A DNA stretch of 24,803 bases from Euryarchaeota archaeon UBA169 (GCA_002497685.1 DAEH01000021.1:1-24803), one strand, 5' to 3'; counted from the first letter of the stretch, positions 1 to 7,863 are shown. A program made the numbers and translations. The notes: a model not told the origin generated them from the letters alone.

Positions 1-183
1 TGGGGTAATTCACTTAATGATGAAAAGAAAGCAATTAAGGATTACAGAGCTGCATTAGGCCTAGGCGGGAATGCGACACTTCCAGAATTATATGAAGCAG
101 CAGGAGCAAAGTTTAGTTTTGATGATAAAACGTTAGAGTACGCTGCCAATTTGATAGATGAACAAATTAAGGATTTATCATGA
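1..183 (+). CDS. M3-family oligoendopeptidase, C-terminal end (partial)
   Basis: An open frame enters from the left edge and stops with TGA at 181-183, giving the last 60 residues of a longer protein. The segment YRAALGLGG, then LPELYEAAGAKFSF and a final helix, resembles the C-terminus of PepF/M3 zinc oligoendopeptidases, cytosolic enzymes that cut short peptides. The HExxH zinc site would lie upstream and outside the window, so the assignment rests only on this tail. The stop overlaps the next start as ATGA (180-183), implying translational coupling to the thioesterase gene. The family is likely but unproven from this fragment. Confidence 0.62.
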   Translation, partial: WGNSLNDEKKAIKDYRAALGLGGNATLPELYEAAGAKFSFDDKTLEYAANLIDEQIKDLS

Positions 184-647
184 GTAATATTTCAGTTCAA
201 GAAGAATATGCACCTAATTCAATTTGTTTTGGTTGTGGACCTTCAAATAAAGAAGGTTTACAGATTGAATCATACCGTATAGAAGGAGGGTTAGAGATGG
301 ATTTTGTTTGTGAAGAAAAGCATCAGGCTTTTCCAGGTGTAATTAATGGGGGGATTCTTGGTTCTTTGATTGATTGCCACGGGAACTGGACTGCAGCAAT
401 GGCTATAATGGATGAGAATGGATGGGACAAGCCACAATGTACAGTAACTGCACAATATGAAGTAAAATTAAAGAGACCAACTCCTTTTGGAACTAAACTT
501 AATTTGAAGAGTAGAGTTTTAGGAGTACAGAAAGACAGGGCTGAAGTTATCATTGAACTAAAAGCAGATGGAAAGACATGTGCAACCGGCAGAGGTTTAT
601 TTGTTGCAGTTAAGGAAGGACATCCCGCATACCATCGCTGGCACTGA
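180..647 (+). CDS. PaaI/THEM4-like hotdog-fold acyl-CoA thioesterase
   Basis: This 155-residue protein has the length and layout of a single-domain hotdog (4HBT/PaaI) thioesterase, which hydrolyses acyl-CoA or other acyl thioesters in the cytosol. Visible features are an N-terminal CFGCG motif (C16, C19), common in the PaaI/THEM4 branch, and the helix-start motif NGGILGSLID (about residues 56-65), where the acidic D65 sits at the usual catalytic position. The rest is the expected alternating strands, including TVTAQYEVKLKRPTPFG. The start is fixed by the ATGA overlap with the upstream peptidase, and the stop lies 3 nt before the DUF309 start, so the three genes probably form one transcript. 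The substrate cannot be read from the sequence. Confidence 0.85.
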   Translation: MSNISVQEEYAPNSICFGCGPSNKEGLQIESYRIEGGLEMDFVCEEKHQAFPGVINGGILGSLIDCHGNWTAAMAIMDENGWDKPQCTVTAQYEVKLKRPTPFGTKLNLKSRVLGVQKDRAEVIIELKADGKTCATGRGLFVAVKEGHPAYHRWH

Positions 648-650
648 ATC

Positions 651-1022
651 ATGTCAATCTCATTGGATGTGCTATGGCAAAAGGCAATTGAAGAGCATAA
701 TAATGGAGAGTACCATGAAGCACATGAGTTATTTGAAGATATTTGGCTTGATTTAGAAGATAGAAGGGAAAAAGATATTGTTCAAACATTAGCTCAAGCA
801 GATGCTCTTGCAGTTCATATTGAAACTGGAAATCTTGGGGCTGCTCAAAGATTGATGAGGCTGTTACCTGAATTATTACTCACATTACCTGGCGAATATA
901 GAAAAATTAATTTAATAGAATTTAGAGAATGGGTGGCTCAAATGATCCTAATAGTTCCACAAATAGATCAGATTTCTGCCATTTCAAACAAAGAACCTCC
1001 TAAGTTATTGAATTGCAGATAG
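651..1022 (+). CDS. DUF309 family protein
   Basis: A 123-residue, almost entirely helical protein. The N-terminal HNNGEYHEAHELFEDIW block (residues 16-32, with H16, H25, E26 and E29) is the hallmark of DUF309, a small family in bacteria and archaea with no established function; the conserved His/Glu residues suggest a ligand or metal pocket. A second helical block (residues 47-75, QTLAQADALAVHIETGN followed by a basic/hydrophobic helix) also fits. ATG begins 3 nt after the thioesterase stop. The last 18 nt (1005-1022) overlap the 3' end of the convergent tyrS gene. The family call is firm; the function is unknown. Confidence 0.82.
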   Translation: MSISLDVLWQKAIEEHNNGEYHEAHELFEDIWLDLEDRREKDIVQTLAQADALAVHIETGNLGAAQRLMRLLPELLLTLPGEYRKINLIEFREWVAQMILIVPQIDQISAISNKEPPKLLNCR

Positions 1023-2027
1023 TAAAGTTTCGTAATTTTTAGGTTGAGATAAGCAAGAATCTTGTAATGGTTTCACAAGTTGGAAAAGAGCTGCGGCAGT
1101 TCCATTTTTCAAATCAAGTGGGTGTAGTGAGCCTGAAAGGTAATCAGATTCTAGATTGTCATATGATTTAAAGTTTAAATCGCCTCCAAATTTTTCAGGC
1201 CTCTCAATGATTATTTGTCCTAATGCAGGTTCAAGCAAGTGTTGCCAGATGTCAAGAACAGGGTTACCTTGTCTTTCAAGAGGGCAATAAGCTTTGGATA
1301 ATTTCTTAGTTAAAACTTTCTTATTATCATGAATTAATAGAGTTCCATTAGGGTCTGATTTAGACATTTTTGCATCAGTATCCATTCTTCCAGGTCCTGA
1401 TAAGGATCCAAGGAGAGGTGTATGTAGTGCCACAGGCTTTGGTAGTTTCAATTTATCAGCTGCATCTCTTGCTAACATGTGCGCATGTCGTTGATCCATT
1501 CCACCCAATGCTAAGTCGACATCCAATGCATAAATATCAGTAGCCTGCATTGCAGGATAGAAAAATTTAGACATATCCTTATCACCATCACTTTCATCTC
1601 TACCCATTATTGAAAGAGCCCTTCTCATACGCTTTAGACTGCTTGCTTTGGAAACTCGAAGAACCATTTCCCAGTATCCCTCTTCACCCACTAATTCACT
1701 AGCAGTTCTGAATTTAACTCCTGGGCAGAATATAGTGAACATTTGCCTTTGGTATTCAACGCCGGCATTGAGATTTTCCCAGCTTCCTCCGAGTTTATCA
1801 TTAATGTATCCATGCCAATCGGCTAAAAGTACAGTAACTTCAAAACCAGCTTCAATAAGCTCTCTACATTTTAGCATAGGAACTAAAGATCCTGCGTGTA
1901 GTAATCCAGAAGGTTCGAAACCAATATATGCATTTGGATTATCCTTTTTAGAAAGTAATTTATCTAGTTCATCTTCTTTAACACACTCAGCAACTCCTCT
2001 CATTACAAGAGATTTACGATTAGACAT
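1005..2027 (-). CDS. tyrS: Tyrosyl-tRNA synthetase (archaeal/eukaryotic type)
   Basis: This 340-residue class Ic synthetase charges tRNA-Tyr with tyrosine. The N-terminus carries YIGFEPSG followed by the first ATP signature as HAGS (residues 44-47; HxGH in most relatives). Next come LLADWHGY, YPAMQATDIYALDVDLALGGMDQR for tyrosine and dimer contacts, and an intact KMSKS at 220-224. The C-terminal segment with AYCPL, RPEKFGGD and HPLDLKNG matches the archaeal TyrRS tail, including the Asp that reads the anticodon in Methanocaldococcus TyrRS. Those features separate it from TrpRS. The ATG at 2027 lies about 25 nt downstream of a TATA-like TTAATTAA, consistent with a leaderless message. Its 3' end overlaps the convergent DUF309 gene. 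Confidence 0.95.
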   Translation of the reverse strand: MSNRKSLVMRGVAECVKEDELDKLLSKKDNPNAYIGFEPSGLLHAGSLVPMLKCRELIEAGFEVTVLLADWHGYINDKLGGSWENLNAGVEYQRQMFTIFCPGVKFRTASELVGEEGYWEMVLRVSKASSLKRMRRALSIMGRDESDGDKDMSKFFYPAMQATDIYALDVDLALGGMDQRHAHMLARDAADKLKLPKPVALHTPLLGSLSGPGRMDTDAKMSKSDPNGTLLIHDNKKVLTKKLSKAYCPLERQGNPVLDIWQHLLEPALGQIIIERPEKFGGDLNFKSYDNLESDYLSGSLHPLDLKNGTAAALFQLVKPLQDSCLSQPKNYETLLSAIQ

Positions 2028-2046
2028 AATAATTAGTGAAACAGGG

Positions 2047-2100
2047 CATTAATTAACTGCTTTGGTTTCTAAATTAATATACCGTAAAAGTATTTAAATG
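2047..2100. promoter_or_regulatory. Divergent archaeal promoters of tyrS and the acidic-protein/PAC2 operon
   Basis: The gap between the two divergent genes holds two TATA-like boxes. TTAATTAA at 2049-2056 is about 25 nt upstream of the tyrS ATG, so tyrS is probably leaderless. TATTTAAA at 2091-2098 on the plus strand is about 33 nt upstream of the ATG at 2128, giving a predicted leader of only a few bases. The second box overlaps an alternative upstream ATG (2098), which argues that 2128 is the real start. Assignment is by position and composition only. Confidence 0.5.
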
Positions 2101-2127
2101 TCGTTTGATAGGTATACTAGAGTTAAT

Positions 2128-2472
2128 ATGTCAGAATCAAATCCCGAAGTACTCAAAGCTGTCCGTCTTCTTGTTGGCGATATCGTAAATAAAGAAAGAT
2201 ATGTAATGTTACCTGCAGAGCCTGGTGAAGGCGATCCCGTACTTGGTAAATTTAGAACTGTAAGTGATGCAAAGAGATTTGCAAATCGTAGTGACATAAC
2301 TGAATTTTCGCTTTGGACTAGATTAAAAGTTGTCGGCGGAGGTTCGTTGAAAGAAGACTTTAATGATTCAGATGATAAAGACGAAATCGATGATGATTTA
2401 GGTGACTTGCTTGATGATGATTCAGATTTACCTGATCTTGAAGAAGATGCAGATTTAGATGAACTTTTATGA
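2128..2472 (+). CDS. Uncharacterised small protein with long acidic C-terminal tail
   Basis: A 114-residue protein from the ATG at 2128. An in-frame ATG at 2098 would add 10 residues but falls inside the TATA-like box, so I prefer 2128. The first ~70 residues look like a small mixed fold (VLKAVRLLVGDIVN, ERYVMLPAEPGEGDPVLGKF, SDAKRFAN, FSLWTRLKVVGGG) that I do not recognise. The last 42 residues contain 22 Asp/Glu and are probably disordered. The stop overlaps the PAC2 start as ATGA (2469-2472), so the two proteins are probably made together. No function can be assigned. An acidic tail could serve for binding a basic partner or as a solubility tag, but nothing in the sequence decides between these. 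Confidence 0.75.
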   Translation: MSESNPEVLKAVRLLVGDIVNKERYVMLPAEPGEGDPVLGKFRTVSDAKRFANRSDITEFSLWTRLKVVGGGSLKEDFNDSDDKDEIDDDLGDLLDDDSDLPDLEEDADLDELL

Positions 2473-3227
2473 GTAATGAAATAAGTATAACTCAAATTGT
2501 TGAAAAGGATCTAAAAGGTTCTACATTTATTTGTGGTTTTCCAGGCGTAGGTTTAGTAGGTAATATTGTAGCGAATTTCTTAATTAATAATCTTAAATTA
2601 GATCAAATTGGAATTATTGATGGTCCAATGTTCCCTTCAATTTCAGTAGTTAAAGATGGAGTTCCTAATCATCCGATGAGGTTGTATGCAGGTGAACAAG
2701 TTTGTAATAATGGTAAATGTAATCAGATAGTTATATGCGTAAGTGATTTTGTCCCTCCTAATGCAGTTGTGAAAGATCTAGTCAATTGTATATTTGGTTG
2801 GGCAAAGGATAAAGGCTGTACAAGTTTCATAACTAGTGAGGGTTTTTCAGTACCTCCAAGTGATGATGAGAACGAGGGTATTGTATACGGCATAACTTCT
2901 ACAGAATCATCGAAAAAATGGGTAAGTGATGCTAAAGTAACTGCTTTTGAATTTGGAACTATTGGTGGTTTTACCGGAGTTTTATTGAATGAAGGTAGAT
3001 TGCGTTCAATAAATGTACTAGGACTTCTTGCAGAAGTCGAGGAAGATATCCCTGATGCTCGTGCAGCCTCGAAGATTATAGAAGCTATAGATAAACTATT
3101 ACTGGAGATTGATTTAGATCCAAAACCTTTGCTTGAGGAGGCAGCTTCACTTGAGAAAGAGTTACAAAAAGTATCTAAACAATTGCCTGCAGATGGCAAT
3201 AATCAAGTTCCAAGATATATTGGATAA
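2469..3227 (+). CDS. PAC2-family protein (proteasome assembly chaperone-like)
   Basis: A 252-residue protein with the PAC2-family N-terminal glycine motif GFPGVGLVG (residues 23-31) followed by IGIIDGPMFPSISVV and the family's pattern of alternating strands and helices. It ends in a helical region rich in Leu/Glu (about 205-240) that could form a coiled coil. Eukaryotic PAC2 and archaeal PbaA/PbaB help assemble proteasome core or related complexes, although several archaeal members have no tested role. The start codon lies in the stop codon of the acidic-tailed gene, implying coupling. psmB lies 4 kb away in the window on the other strand, which is suggestive but not an operon link. Confident on family, moderate on role. 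Confidence 0.85.
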   Translation: MSNEISITQIVEKDLKGSTFICGFPGVGLVGNIVANFLINNLKLDQIGIIDGPMFPSISVVKDGVPNHPMRLYAGEQVCNNGKCNQIVICVSDFVPPNAVVKDLVNCIFGWAKDKGCTSFITSEGFSVPPSDDENEGIVYGITSTESSKKWVSDAKVTAFEFGTIGGFTGVLLNEGRLRSINVLGLLAEVEEDIPDARAASKIIEAIDKLLLEIDLDPKPLLEEAASLEKELQKVSKQLPADGNNQVPRYIG

Positions 3228-3257
3228 GCTTAAAATAACAGATATTTACATGTAAAT

Positions 3258-4937
3258 GTGAGCAGAACTTTAAAGGAAGCTAAAGATTCAGTAATTTCTG
3301 AAATTAATGAGCTATTTAATAACTCTGACTTTCCTAAACTTCCTATTGATGAGAATCCAATTCAAGGTGACTTATCTGTCATTTGCTTTCCCGGCGCTAG
3401 GTCTTTGAATAAAAGTGCTGAAGAAGTTGCATATGATGTATCTCTTTTGGTATCTAATATTAATTTTGTCAAGTCTACTTTTATTGTTAAAGCATTTTGC
3501 AACATAATTTTAGACTGGGATGCTCTAGTAATTAATGTTTATAACGATATTAAAGATATTAACTATGGACGAGGTATTCCAAAAAAAGAATCAATTTTAG
3601 TAGAACATACTTCAGCGAATGCCACAGGGCCTTTTCATATGGGAAGAGCTAGAAATCCAATTATAGGAGATAGTATTTCGAGGCTTCTCAAATATGATGG
3701 CTATAATGTTTCTACAGAATATTATGTAAATGACACAGGTAGGCAGGCAGCTACAGTCGCATTTGGAATTAAGAACTATAAAGGAGGTTCTTCAGAGAAG
3801 GAAGATCATAGATTGGTAGAATGTTATAGACAGGCTTCAGAAGAATTAAAAGCTAATGTTGAGGTTAAATCTAAAATTTATGAAAAGATGGAACTTATTG
3901 AAGGTGGCGATAAAGAAGCATTAGATGAAGTGAAAAAAGCAGCTAAGTTAATGCTTTCAGGTATGCAATACTCTTTGAAGAGGTTAAATGCTGAAGCTGA
4001 TTCCTATTTCCATGAGTCTGATTTGATTCAAGATGGGAGTGTAACTAGAGTGATAGACTCTCTAAAAAAGAGTGATATTTGTGTTGAAGAAGAGGGAGCT
4101 TTTTACCTTGACCTAAGTGATAAGAATATAGCGGGAAGGAATCAAAAATTTTTCTTCACACGTAACAATGGTTTGAGTTTATACACTACAAGAGATATAG
4201 CATATCATCTGAACAAGTTTGAAAGGTATTCCAATTCTCTTAATGTATTAGGAGAAGATCATAAGCTTCAAAGTAATCTTTTGAACATAGCTTTGGAAGA
4301 ATTAGGTTCTTCAAAACCAGATAATTTATTTTATTCATTCGTTAATCTTCCAGGAGGTAAAATGTCAACAAGAGCTGGACGTGTAGTTTATTTAGATGAT
4401 ATGATGGATCAAATAGTTCAAGCATCTTTTGAAAGATTGAAAGATGTAGAAATGAGTCCAGAACAGAAAATTTTACTATCTGAAAAAATAGGCATAGGCT
4501 CTTTAAGATATAATATCATTAAAGTTCAGCCAGAAAAAGGTTTTACGTTTAATATTGATGATGCCCTCAGTATTCAAGGAGATTCAGCTCCTTTTGCTAT
4601 GTATTCACATGCTAGAATGTCTTCTATTTTAAGAAAATATGGGCGTGAGGTTCCTGAATTAGTCATTGATGGAAACTTATTTGAATCTGAAATTAACTTA
4701 ATGAGAGTAATGTCAAAATGGCCGGATTTAGTTCGTTCTTCATCAGATAAACTTGCAATACATAAGATTCCAAATTATATTCATCAATTATCCTCTCAAT
4801 TCAATAATTTTTATAGAGATTGTAAAGTTATCGGAGATGTTAATGAGTCATTGAGAATAAATTTGGTATGTTTGTCGAAGAGAATATTATTTGATGCTCT
4901 TGATATAATTGGAATTGAGGCCCCAGAGAGGATGTAG
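3258..4937 (+). CDS. argS: Arginyl-tRNA synthetase
   Basis: This 559-residue class Ia synthetase charges tRNA-Arg. It has the N-terminal Add-1 type domain (residues 1-105), then EHTSANATGPFHMGRARN, where HMGR (127-130) is the HIGH motif. The KMSKS equivalent is GGKMSTRAG (KMSTR 368-372). The helical anticodon-binding domain ends with GIEAPERM, the typical ArgRS C-terminus. The start is GTG at 3258: the only in-frame codons upstream before a stop at 3231 are not starts, and the nearby ATG at 3256 is out of frame. A TATA-like CTTAAAATAA (3229-3238) lies about 24 nt upstream, so a leaderless message of its own is possible. The stop is directly adjacent to the 3' end of a convergent tRNA gene. 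Confidence 0.95.
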   Translation: MSRTLKEAKDSVISEINELFNNSDFPKLPIDENPIQGDLSVICFPGARSLNKSAEEVAYDVSLLVSNINFVKSTFIVKAFCNIILDWDALVINVYNDIKDINYGRGIPKKESILVEHTSANATGPFHMGRARNPIIGDSISRLLKYDGYNVSTEYYVNDTGRQAATVAFGIKNYKGGSSEKEDHRLVECYRQASEELKANVEVKSKIYEKMELIEGGDKEALDEVKKAAKLMLSGMQYSLKRLNAEADSYFHESDLIQDGSVTRVIDSLKKSDICVEEEGAFYLDLSDKNIAGRNQKFFFTRNNGLSLYTTRDIAYHLNKFERYSNSLNVLGEDHKLQSNLLNIALEELGSSKPDNLFYSFVNLPGGKMSTRAGRVVYLDDMMDQIVQASFERLKDVEMSPEQKILLSEKIGIGSLRYNIIKVQPEKGFTFNIDDALSIQGDSAPFAMYSHARMSSILRKYGREVPELVIDGNLFESEINLMRVMSKWPDLVRSSSDKLAIHKIPNYIHQLSSQFNNFYRDCKVIGDVNESLRINLVCLSKRILFDALDIIGIEAPERM

Positions 4938-5014
4938 TGGTGGTGAGGGAGAGATTCGAACTCCCGTGGTCACGATCTGCAGTCGTGTGCATAGCCGGGC
5001 TCTGCCACCTCACC
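4938..5014 (-). tRNA. tRNA-Cys (GCA anticodon), CCA encoded
   Basis: Read on the minus strand, the 77-nt sequence folds as a complete tRNA. The acceptor stem GGTGAGG (5014-5008) pairs perfectly with CCTCACC (4948-4942). A short D arm closes with GCA/TGC. The anticodon stem CACGA/TCGTG carries loop CTGCAGA with anticodon GCA (Cys). The T arm GGGAG-TTCGAAT-CTCTC has one G-U pair. The 3' CCA is encoded (4940-4938). The discriminator base is A (4941), whereas U is expected for tRNA-Cys. No intron is seen. The gene sits head-on against argS, whose stop ends at 4937, and downstream of the psmB-fttA genes on the same strand. Confidence 0.93.
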
Positions 5015-5048
5015 TAGTATTACCTACATCAAAGAAGGATATTAATTA

Positions 5049-5273
5049 TTAGTTCCCAGTTCTTGCTAGCGTTCTTGAAATATCTGTGCTATTCATTTTC
5101 TTTTTCATATCACTCAAAAGATTCTTGTAATGCGTTACTTGTTCGTTGATTCTTTCAATTTCAGTTTTATCAGCTTCACCCCTAGCATATCTTTCACTTA
5201 CTTTCTCTCTCCGCTTTTCCCACTTTTCTAATTCGTCAAGAACTTCAATAATTTTTTCTTCAACAGTTTTCAT
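5049..5273 (-). CDS. Small coiled-coil protein downstream of FttA, unknown function
   Basis: A 74-residue, highly charged protein, almost all predicted helix, with heptad-like spacing in residues 1-60 (VEEKIIEVLDELEKWEKRR and later INEQVTHYKNLLSDMKKK). It is probably a helical hairpin or a coiled-coil dimer. I do not recognise a family. The ATG (5273) lies 1 nt after the fttA stop (5275-5277), so it is almost certainly co-transcribed and translationally coupled with the termination factor. It could be a partner or regulator of FttA, but only the linkage supports this. The short C-terminal tail (STDISRTLARTGN) looks unstructured. Confidence 0.7.
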   Translation of the reverse strand: MKTVEEKIIEVLDELEKWEKRREKVSERYARGEADKTEIERINEQVTHYKNLLSDMKKKMNSTDISRTLARTGN

Positions 5274-5274
5274 T

Positions 5275-7197
5275 TTACATAAACCTAATTGTTTCTAGGT
5301 TACTAGGAACTCTTGCATCCAATCGAACTTTTCTCCTGATGTCATTAGCAAATTGTTCACATTTTTGTGGGTCACCATGATTTAAAAGAACTATTTTTGG
5401 TCTTGGTCTTATTGTTCTTAGATATCTCATTAATTGTCTTTTATCACTGTGGCCTGAGAAACCTTCACAGGTTTCAACATTCATGTTGACTTTTACAGGA
5501 ATAGTTCCTCCTTTCTCTCTGTCGTGAAGATGTATTTCTTTTGCCCCCTGCTGAACACGCTGCCCCATGGTTCCTGCAGCTTGATAGCCAACAAATACCA
5601 TAGTACTTTTTGAATCAGGAGCCCAATGTCTTAGATACTCCATAACAGGTCCTCCGTTTACCATTCCTGAGGTAGCTAAAACAATAGCAGGTTCTTCTCT
5701 TCCGCAAATCTCTTGTCTCATATCATTACTTTCCACTTTGTTAAAAATTTCGGATCTAAATGGGTTGTCTTGGTTCTGATAAACTTTATTTCTAAGATTA
5801 TTATTCAGATATTCAGGGTAGGCTGAGTGCAACGCCGTAGCTTCCCATATCATTCCATCCAAGTATACTGGCATGTCCTTTAGTTTCCCTTCAGAATGTA
5901 ATTTCTCTAACACGAGCATAACCTCTTGAGATCTACCCACAGCAAAAACAGGAATTAGAATTTTACCTTTTTTCTCTACGGTTCTGTTAATTATTTCATA
6001 TAATGTTCGTGAACCTTCTTCTCTAGCGGGTTGAAAGTCATTGTAACCTCCATATGTAGATTCCATGATTAAGGCCTCTAGTCTTGGGAAATGATTCACA
6101 GCTTTATCAAAAAGCCATGTATTCTCAAATTTAATATCTCCAGAAAAGACAAGATTATATTGTCCATCTCCGACGTGAAAGTGTGCAGCTGCGGAACCAA
6201 GAATATGTCCTGAATTATGGAATGTTAACTTTAGGTCAGGAGAAACATCAGTTGTATCTCCATAATTTAATGGAATAGTGTTTCTTATCGCTTGACGTAT
6301 TTGTTCTGTATTATAAGGGACTTTTTTCCCTTCAGCATTTTGAATTTTTATAAAATCATTTTGTAATAATGAAGCTAGTTCCCTTGTAGGTGGAGTGCAA
6401 TAAATAGGCCCGTCAAAGCCATAAACAAAAAGCATTGGTAATAATGCTGAATGATCTAAGTGTGCATGGGTTAGTACTACAGCATCAATCCCTTCAAGTG
6501 GAGTAACTTCAGGCGCACTCAAAAAAGGACTTGGTTCCTTTTCATTCCCAGGGTTGAATCCACAATCTACCAGCACTTTACTGTCTTTAGTCATTAAAAG
6601 GTGACAAGATCTTCCAACTTCTCTATAACCTCCAAGAGCTGTAACTCTCACGTGTTGTTCTCCTGGGATGGTGTCACGGAACACTTTCTTACCTACTCTT
6701 GTCAGAAACTTTTTTCTCCCTTCAGCAATCTTCTCCTCAAGCATATAATTTCGAATATCTTTCAAAGTTCGAGACTCCATAGGTGAAGAACGAATTACAA
6801 CAGGATTCCACCCAACTTCTCTTCTAATTTGGTTTAGAACAACTCCATGCTTTCCAATAGCTCTTCCAGGATTGGTAGCTTCTAAAATCACGTCACCGTT
6901 TATTTCATCAAATTTAATCTCTACTATGCCGGCTTCTTCAGGTAGTATTTCCTTAAGCTTCTGTTTGGCAGACAATATAGGTTTTCTTACACTCGAATCA
7001 GCTTTAATGACAATTCTCTTTCTAACATTTTGGGCTAATTTTCGGATTAAGTCATTATTATCTGAGAATATTTCCAGATTTGGAGTATACAGGACAACAT
7101 TCGAAGCCTCTACTTTTACATCAGTGAATGTGATACTGTCTGGAATTACTTCTGTTGCGACTTTTTTTACTAGTTTTATTACGTCCTCTACGGCCAT
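5275..7197 (-). CDS. fttA: FttA/aCPSF1, archaeal transcription termination beta-CASP ribonuclease
   Basis: A 640-residue protein with the full archaeal CPSF73-like architecture: N-terminal KH-type RNA-binding region (1-150, with GKHG loop at 115-118), a metallo-beta-lactamase core, a beta-CASP insert and a C-terminal return to the lactamase fold. Catalytic motifs are intact: HAHLDH (244-249), the His of SGHILGSAA (331), FSGD (D353), ESTYGG (379-384), SGHSD (H583) and NHGD (H607). Known members cut U-rich RNA 3' ends and terminate transcription with RNA polymerase and Spt4/5. ATG at 7197 follows the psmB stop by 28 nt and has an AAGGAAGG-like Shine-Dalgarno sequence. It sits between psmB upstream and a coiled-coil gene downstream on the minus strand. 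The length is normal. Confidence 0.95.
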   Translation of the reverse strand: MAVEDVIKLVKKVATEVIPDSITFTDVKVEASNVVLYTPNLEIFSDNNDLIRKLAQNVRKRIVIKADSSVRKPILSAKQKLKEILPEEAGIVEIKFDEINGDVILEATNPGRAIGKHGVVLNQIRREVGWNPVVIRSSPMESRTLKDIRNYMLEEKIAEGRKKFLTRVGKKVFRDTIPGEQHVRVTALGGYREVGRSCHLLMTKDSKVLVDCGFNPGNEKEPSPFLSAPEVTPLEGIDAVVLTHAHLDHSALLPMLFVYGFDGPIYCTPPTRELASLLQNDFIKIQNAEGKKVPYNTEQIRQAIRNTIPLNYGDTTDVSPDLKLTFHNSGHILGSAAAHFHVGDGQYNLVFSGDIKFENTWLFDKAVNHFPRLEALIMESTYGGYNDFQPAREEGSRTLYEIINRTVEKKGKILIPVFAVGRSQEVMLVLEKLHSEGKLKDMPVYLDGMIWEATALHSAYPEYLNNNLRNKVYQNQDNPFRSEIFNKVESNDMRQEICGREEPAIVLATSGMVNGGPVMEYLRHWAPDSKSTMVFVGYQAAGTMGQRVQQGAKEIHLHDREKGGTIPVKVNMNVETCEGFSGHSDKRQLMRYLRTIRPRPKIVLLNHGDPQKCEQFANDIRRKVRLDARVPSNLETIRFM

Positions 7198-7225
7198 TTG
7201 ACCTTCCTTAATTGTTGACTTACGT

Positions 7226-7852
7226 CTACAAATTAGCTTGAATTTTGTCTATTTCATCAAAGGAAACTTTGTGATATCCTTTTGAGTCTATAACACACAT
7301 GGAGATTCCATCTCCTGAGGCTGAATCTCTCTTCATTGCTGCAGTTAATGCTCTGACTCCCAATTCTTTCCCCTCTTTTATAGTCATGTTCTCTTTAAAT
7401 CTGTCTTCTAAAACACCATATACAAATGGCGATCCAGAACCGGTTGTCTGGAATTTATCAGGTATTGAACCACCTGCAGCATCTAGTGAATATACATGTC
7501 CACCTTCCGAATCTATTCCGCCAAGTAGTAGTTGTACCCAGAATGGCATATATCTTCTTCCGTTCATAATGTTTGCCATCAAAGTAGATGCAGCTTTTAG
7601 AGACATATGTGTCCCATTTTTAAGTTCATAAAGTTTAACTTCAGCAGATAGCCATCGTGCAAGCATTTGTGCATCACCAACTAATCCTGCTACTGTTAAA
7701 CCCATGTTGTCGGATATTCTGAAAAGCTTCTTTGTTGTTTTGTGTCCAATGAGGTTTCCCATTGTGGCTCTCATCTCTGTTGCCATTACAATGCCATCTT
7801 TGCAGACTAATCCTATAGTTGTTGTACCTTTTTTTAAATCTTTTTCTGACAA
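7226..7852 (-). CDS. psmB: Proteasome beta subunit (catalytic)
   Basis: This 208-residue N-terminal nucleophile protease forms the inner rings of the archaeal 20S proteasome. A 9-residue propeptide ends in Gly just before the catalytic Thr10 (mature Thr1) in KKGTTTIG. The mature protein keeps Glu17 (Asp in many homologues, Glu in Thermoplasma), Lys33 in KTTKKLF, the SGSGSPFVYG block, and the RDSASG block with the catalytic Asp and Ser. The overall sequence resembles Thermoplasma PsmB. The start is TTG at 7852, chosen because GGAGGAG (7857-7863) lies 4 nt upstream and no ATG gives the same N-terminus. It is divergent from PCNA and heads the run psmB, fttA, coiled-coil gene. Confidence 0.96.
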   Translation of the reverse strand: MSEKDLKKGTTTIGLVCKDGIVMATEMRATMGNLIGHKTTKKLFRISDNMGLTVAGLVGDAQMLARWLSAEVKLYELKNGTHMSLKAASTLMANIMNGRRYMPFWVQLLLGGIDSEGGHVYSLDAAGGSIPDKFQTTGSGSPFVYGVLEDRFKENMTIKEGKELGVRALTAAMKRDSASGDGISMCVIDSKGYHKVSFDEIDKIQANL

Positions 7853-7856
7853 AAAA

Positions 7857-7863
7857 CTCCTCC
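7857..7863 (-). promoter_or_regulatory. Shine-Dalgarno site deciding the TTG start of psmB
   Basis: GGAGGAG on the minus strand sits 4 nt before the TTG at 7852-7850. It is a near-complete anti-16S match and places translation start exactly at a 9-residue propeptide, as expected for PsmB. A TATA-like AATATA near 7895-7902 would give a leader of about 20 nt that contains this site. Confidence 0.72.

Noticed and set aside
2094..2495. Long minus-strand frame, serine-rich, opposite the acidic-protein gene
   Set aside because: It is the mirror image of the Asp/Glu-rich tail (GAT/GAA codons read as Ser/Phe on the other strand) and has no recognisable domain. The plus-strand gene has a promoter and an ATGA-coupled PAC2 neighbour.
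4938..5014. Integration scar (att site) at the tRNA-Cys gene
   Set aside because: The tRNA end abuts argS directly and no repeat of its 3' end, nor an integrase gene, is seen elsewhere in the window.
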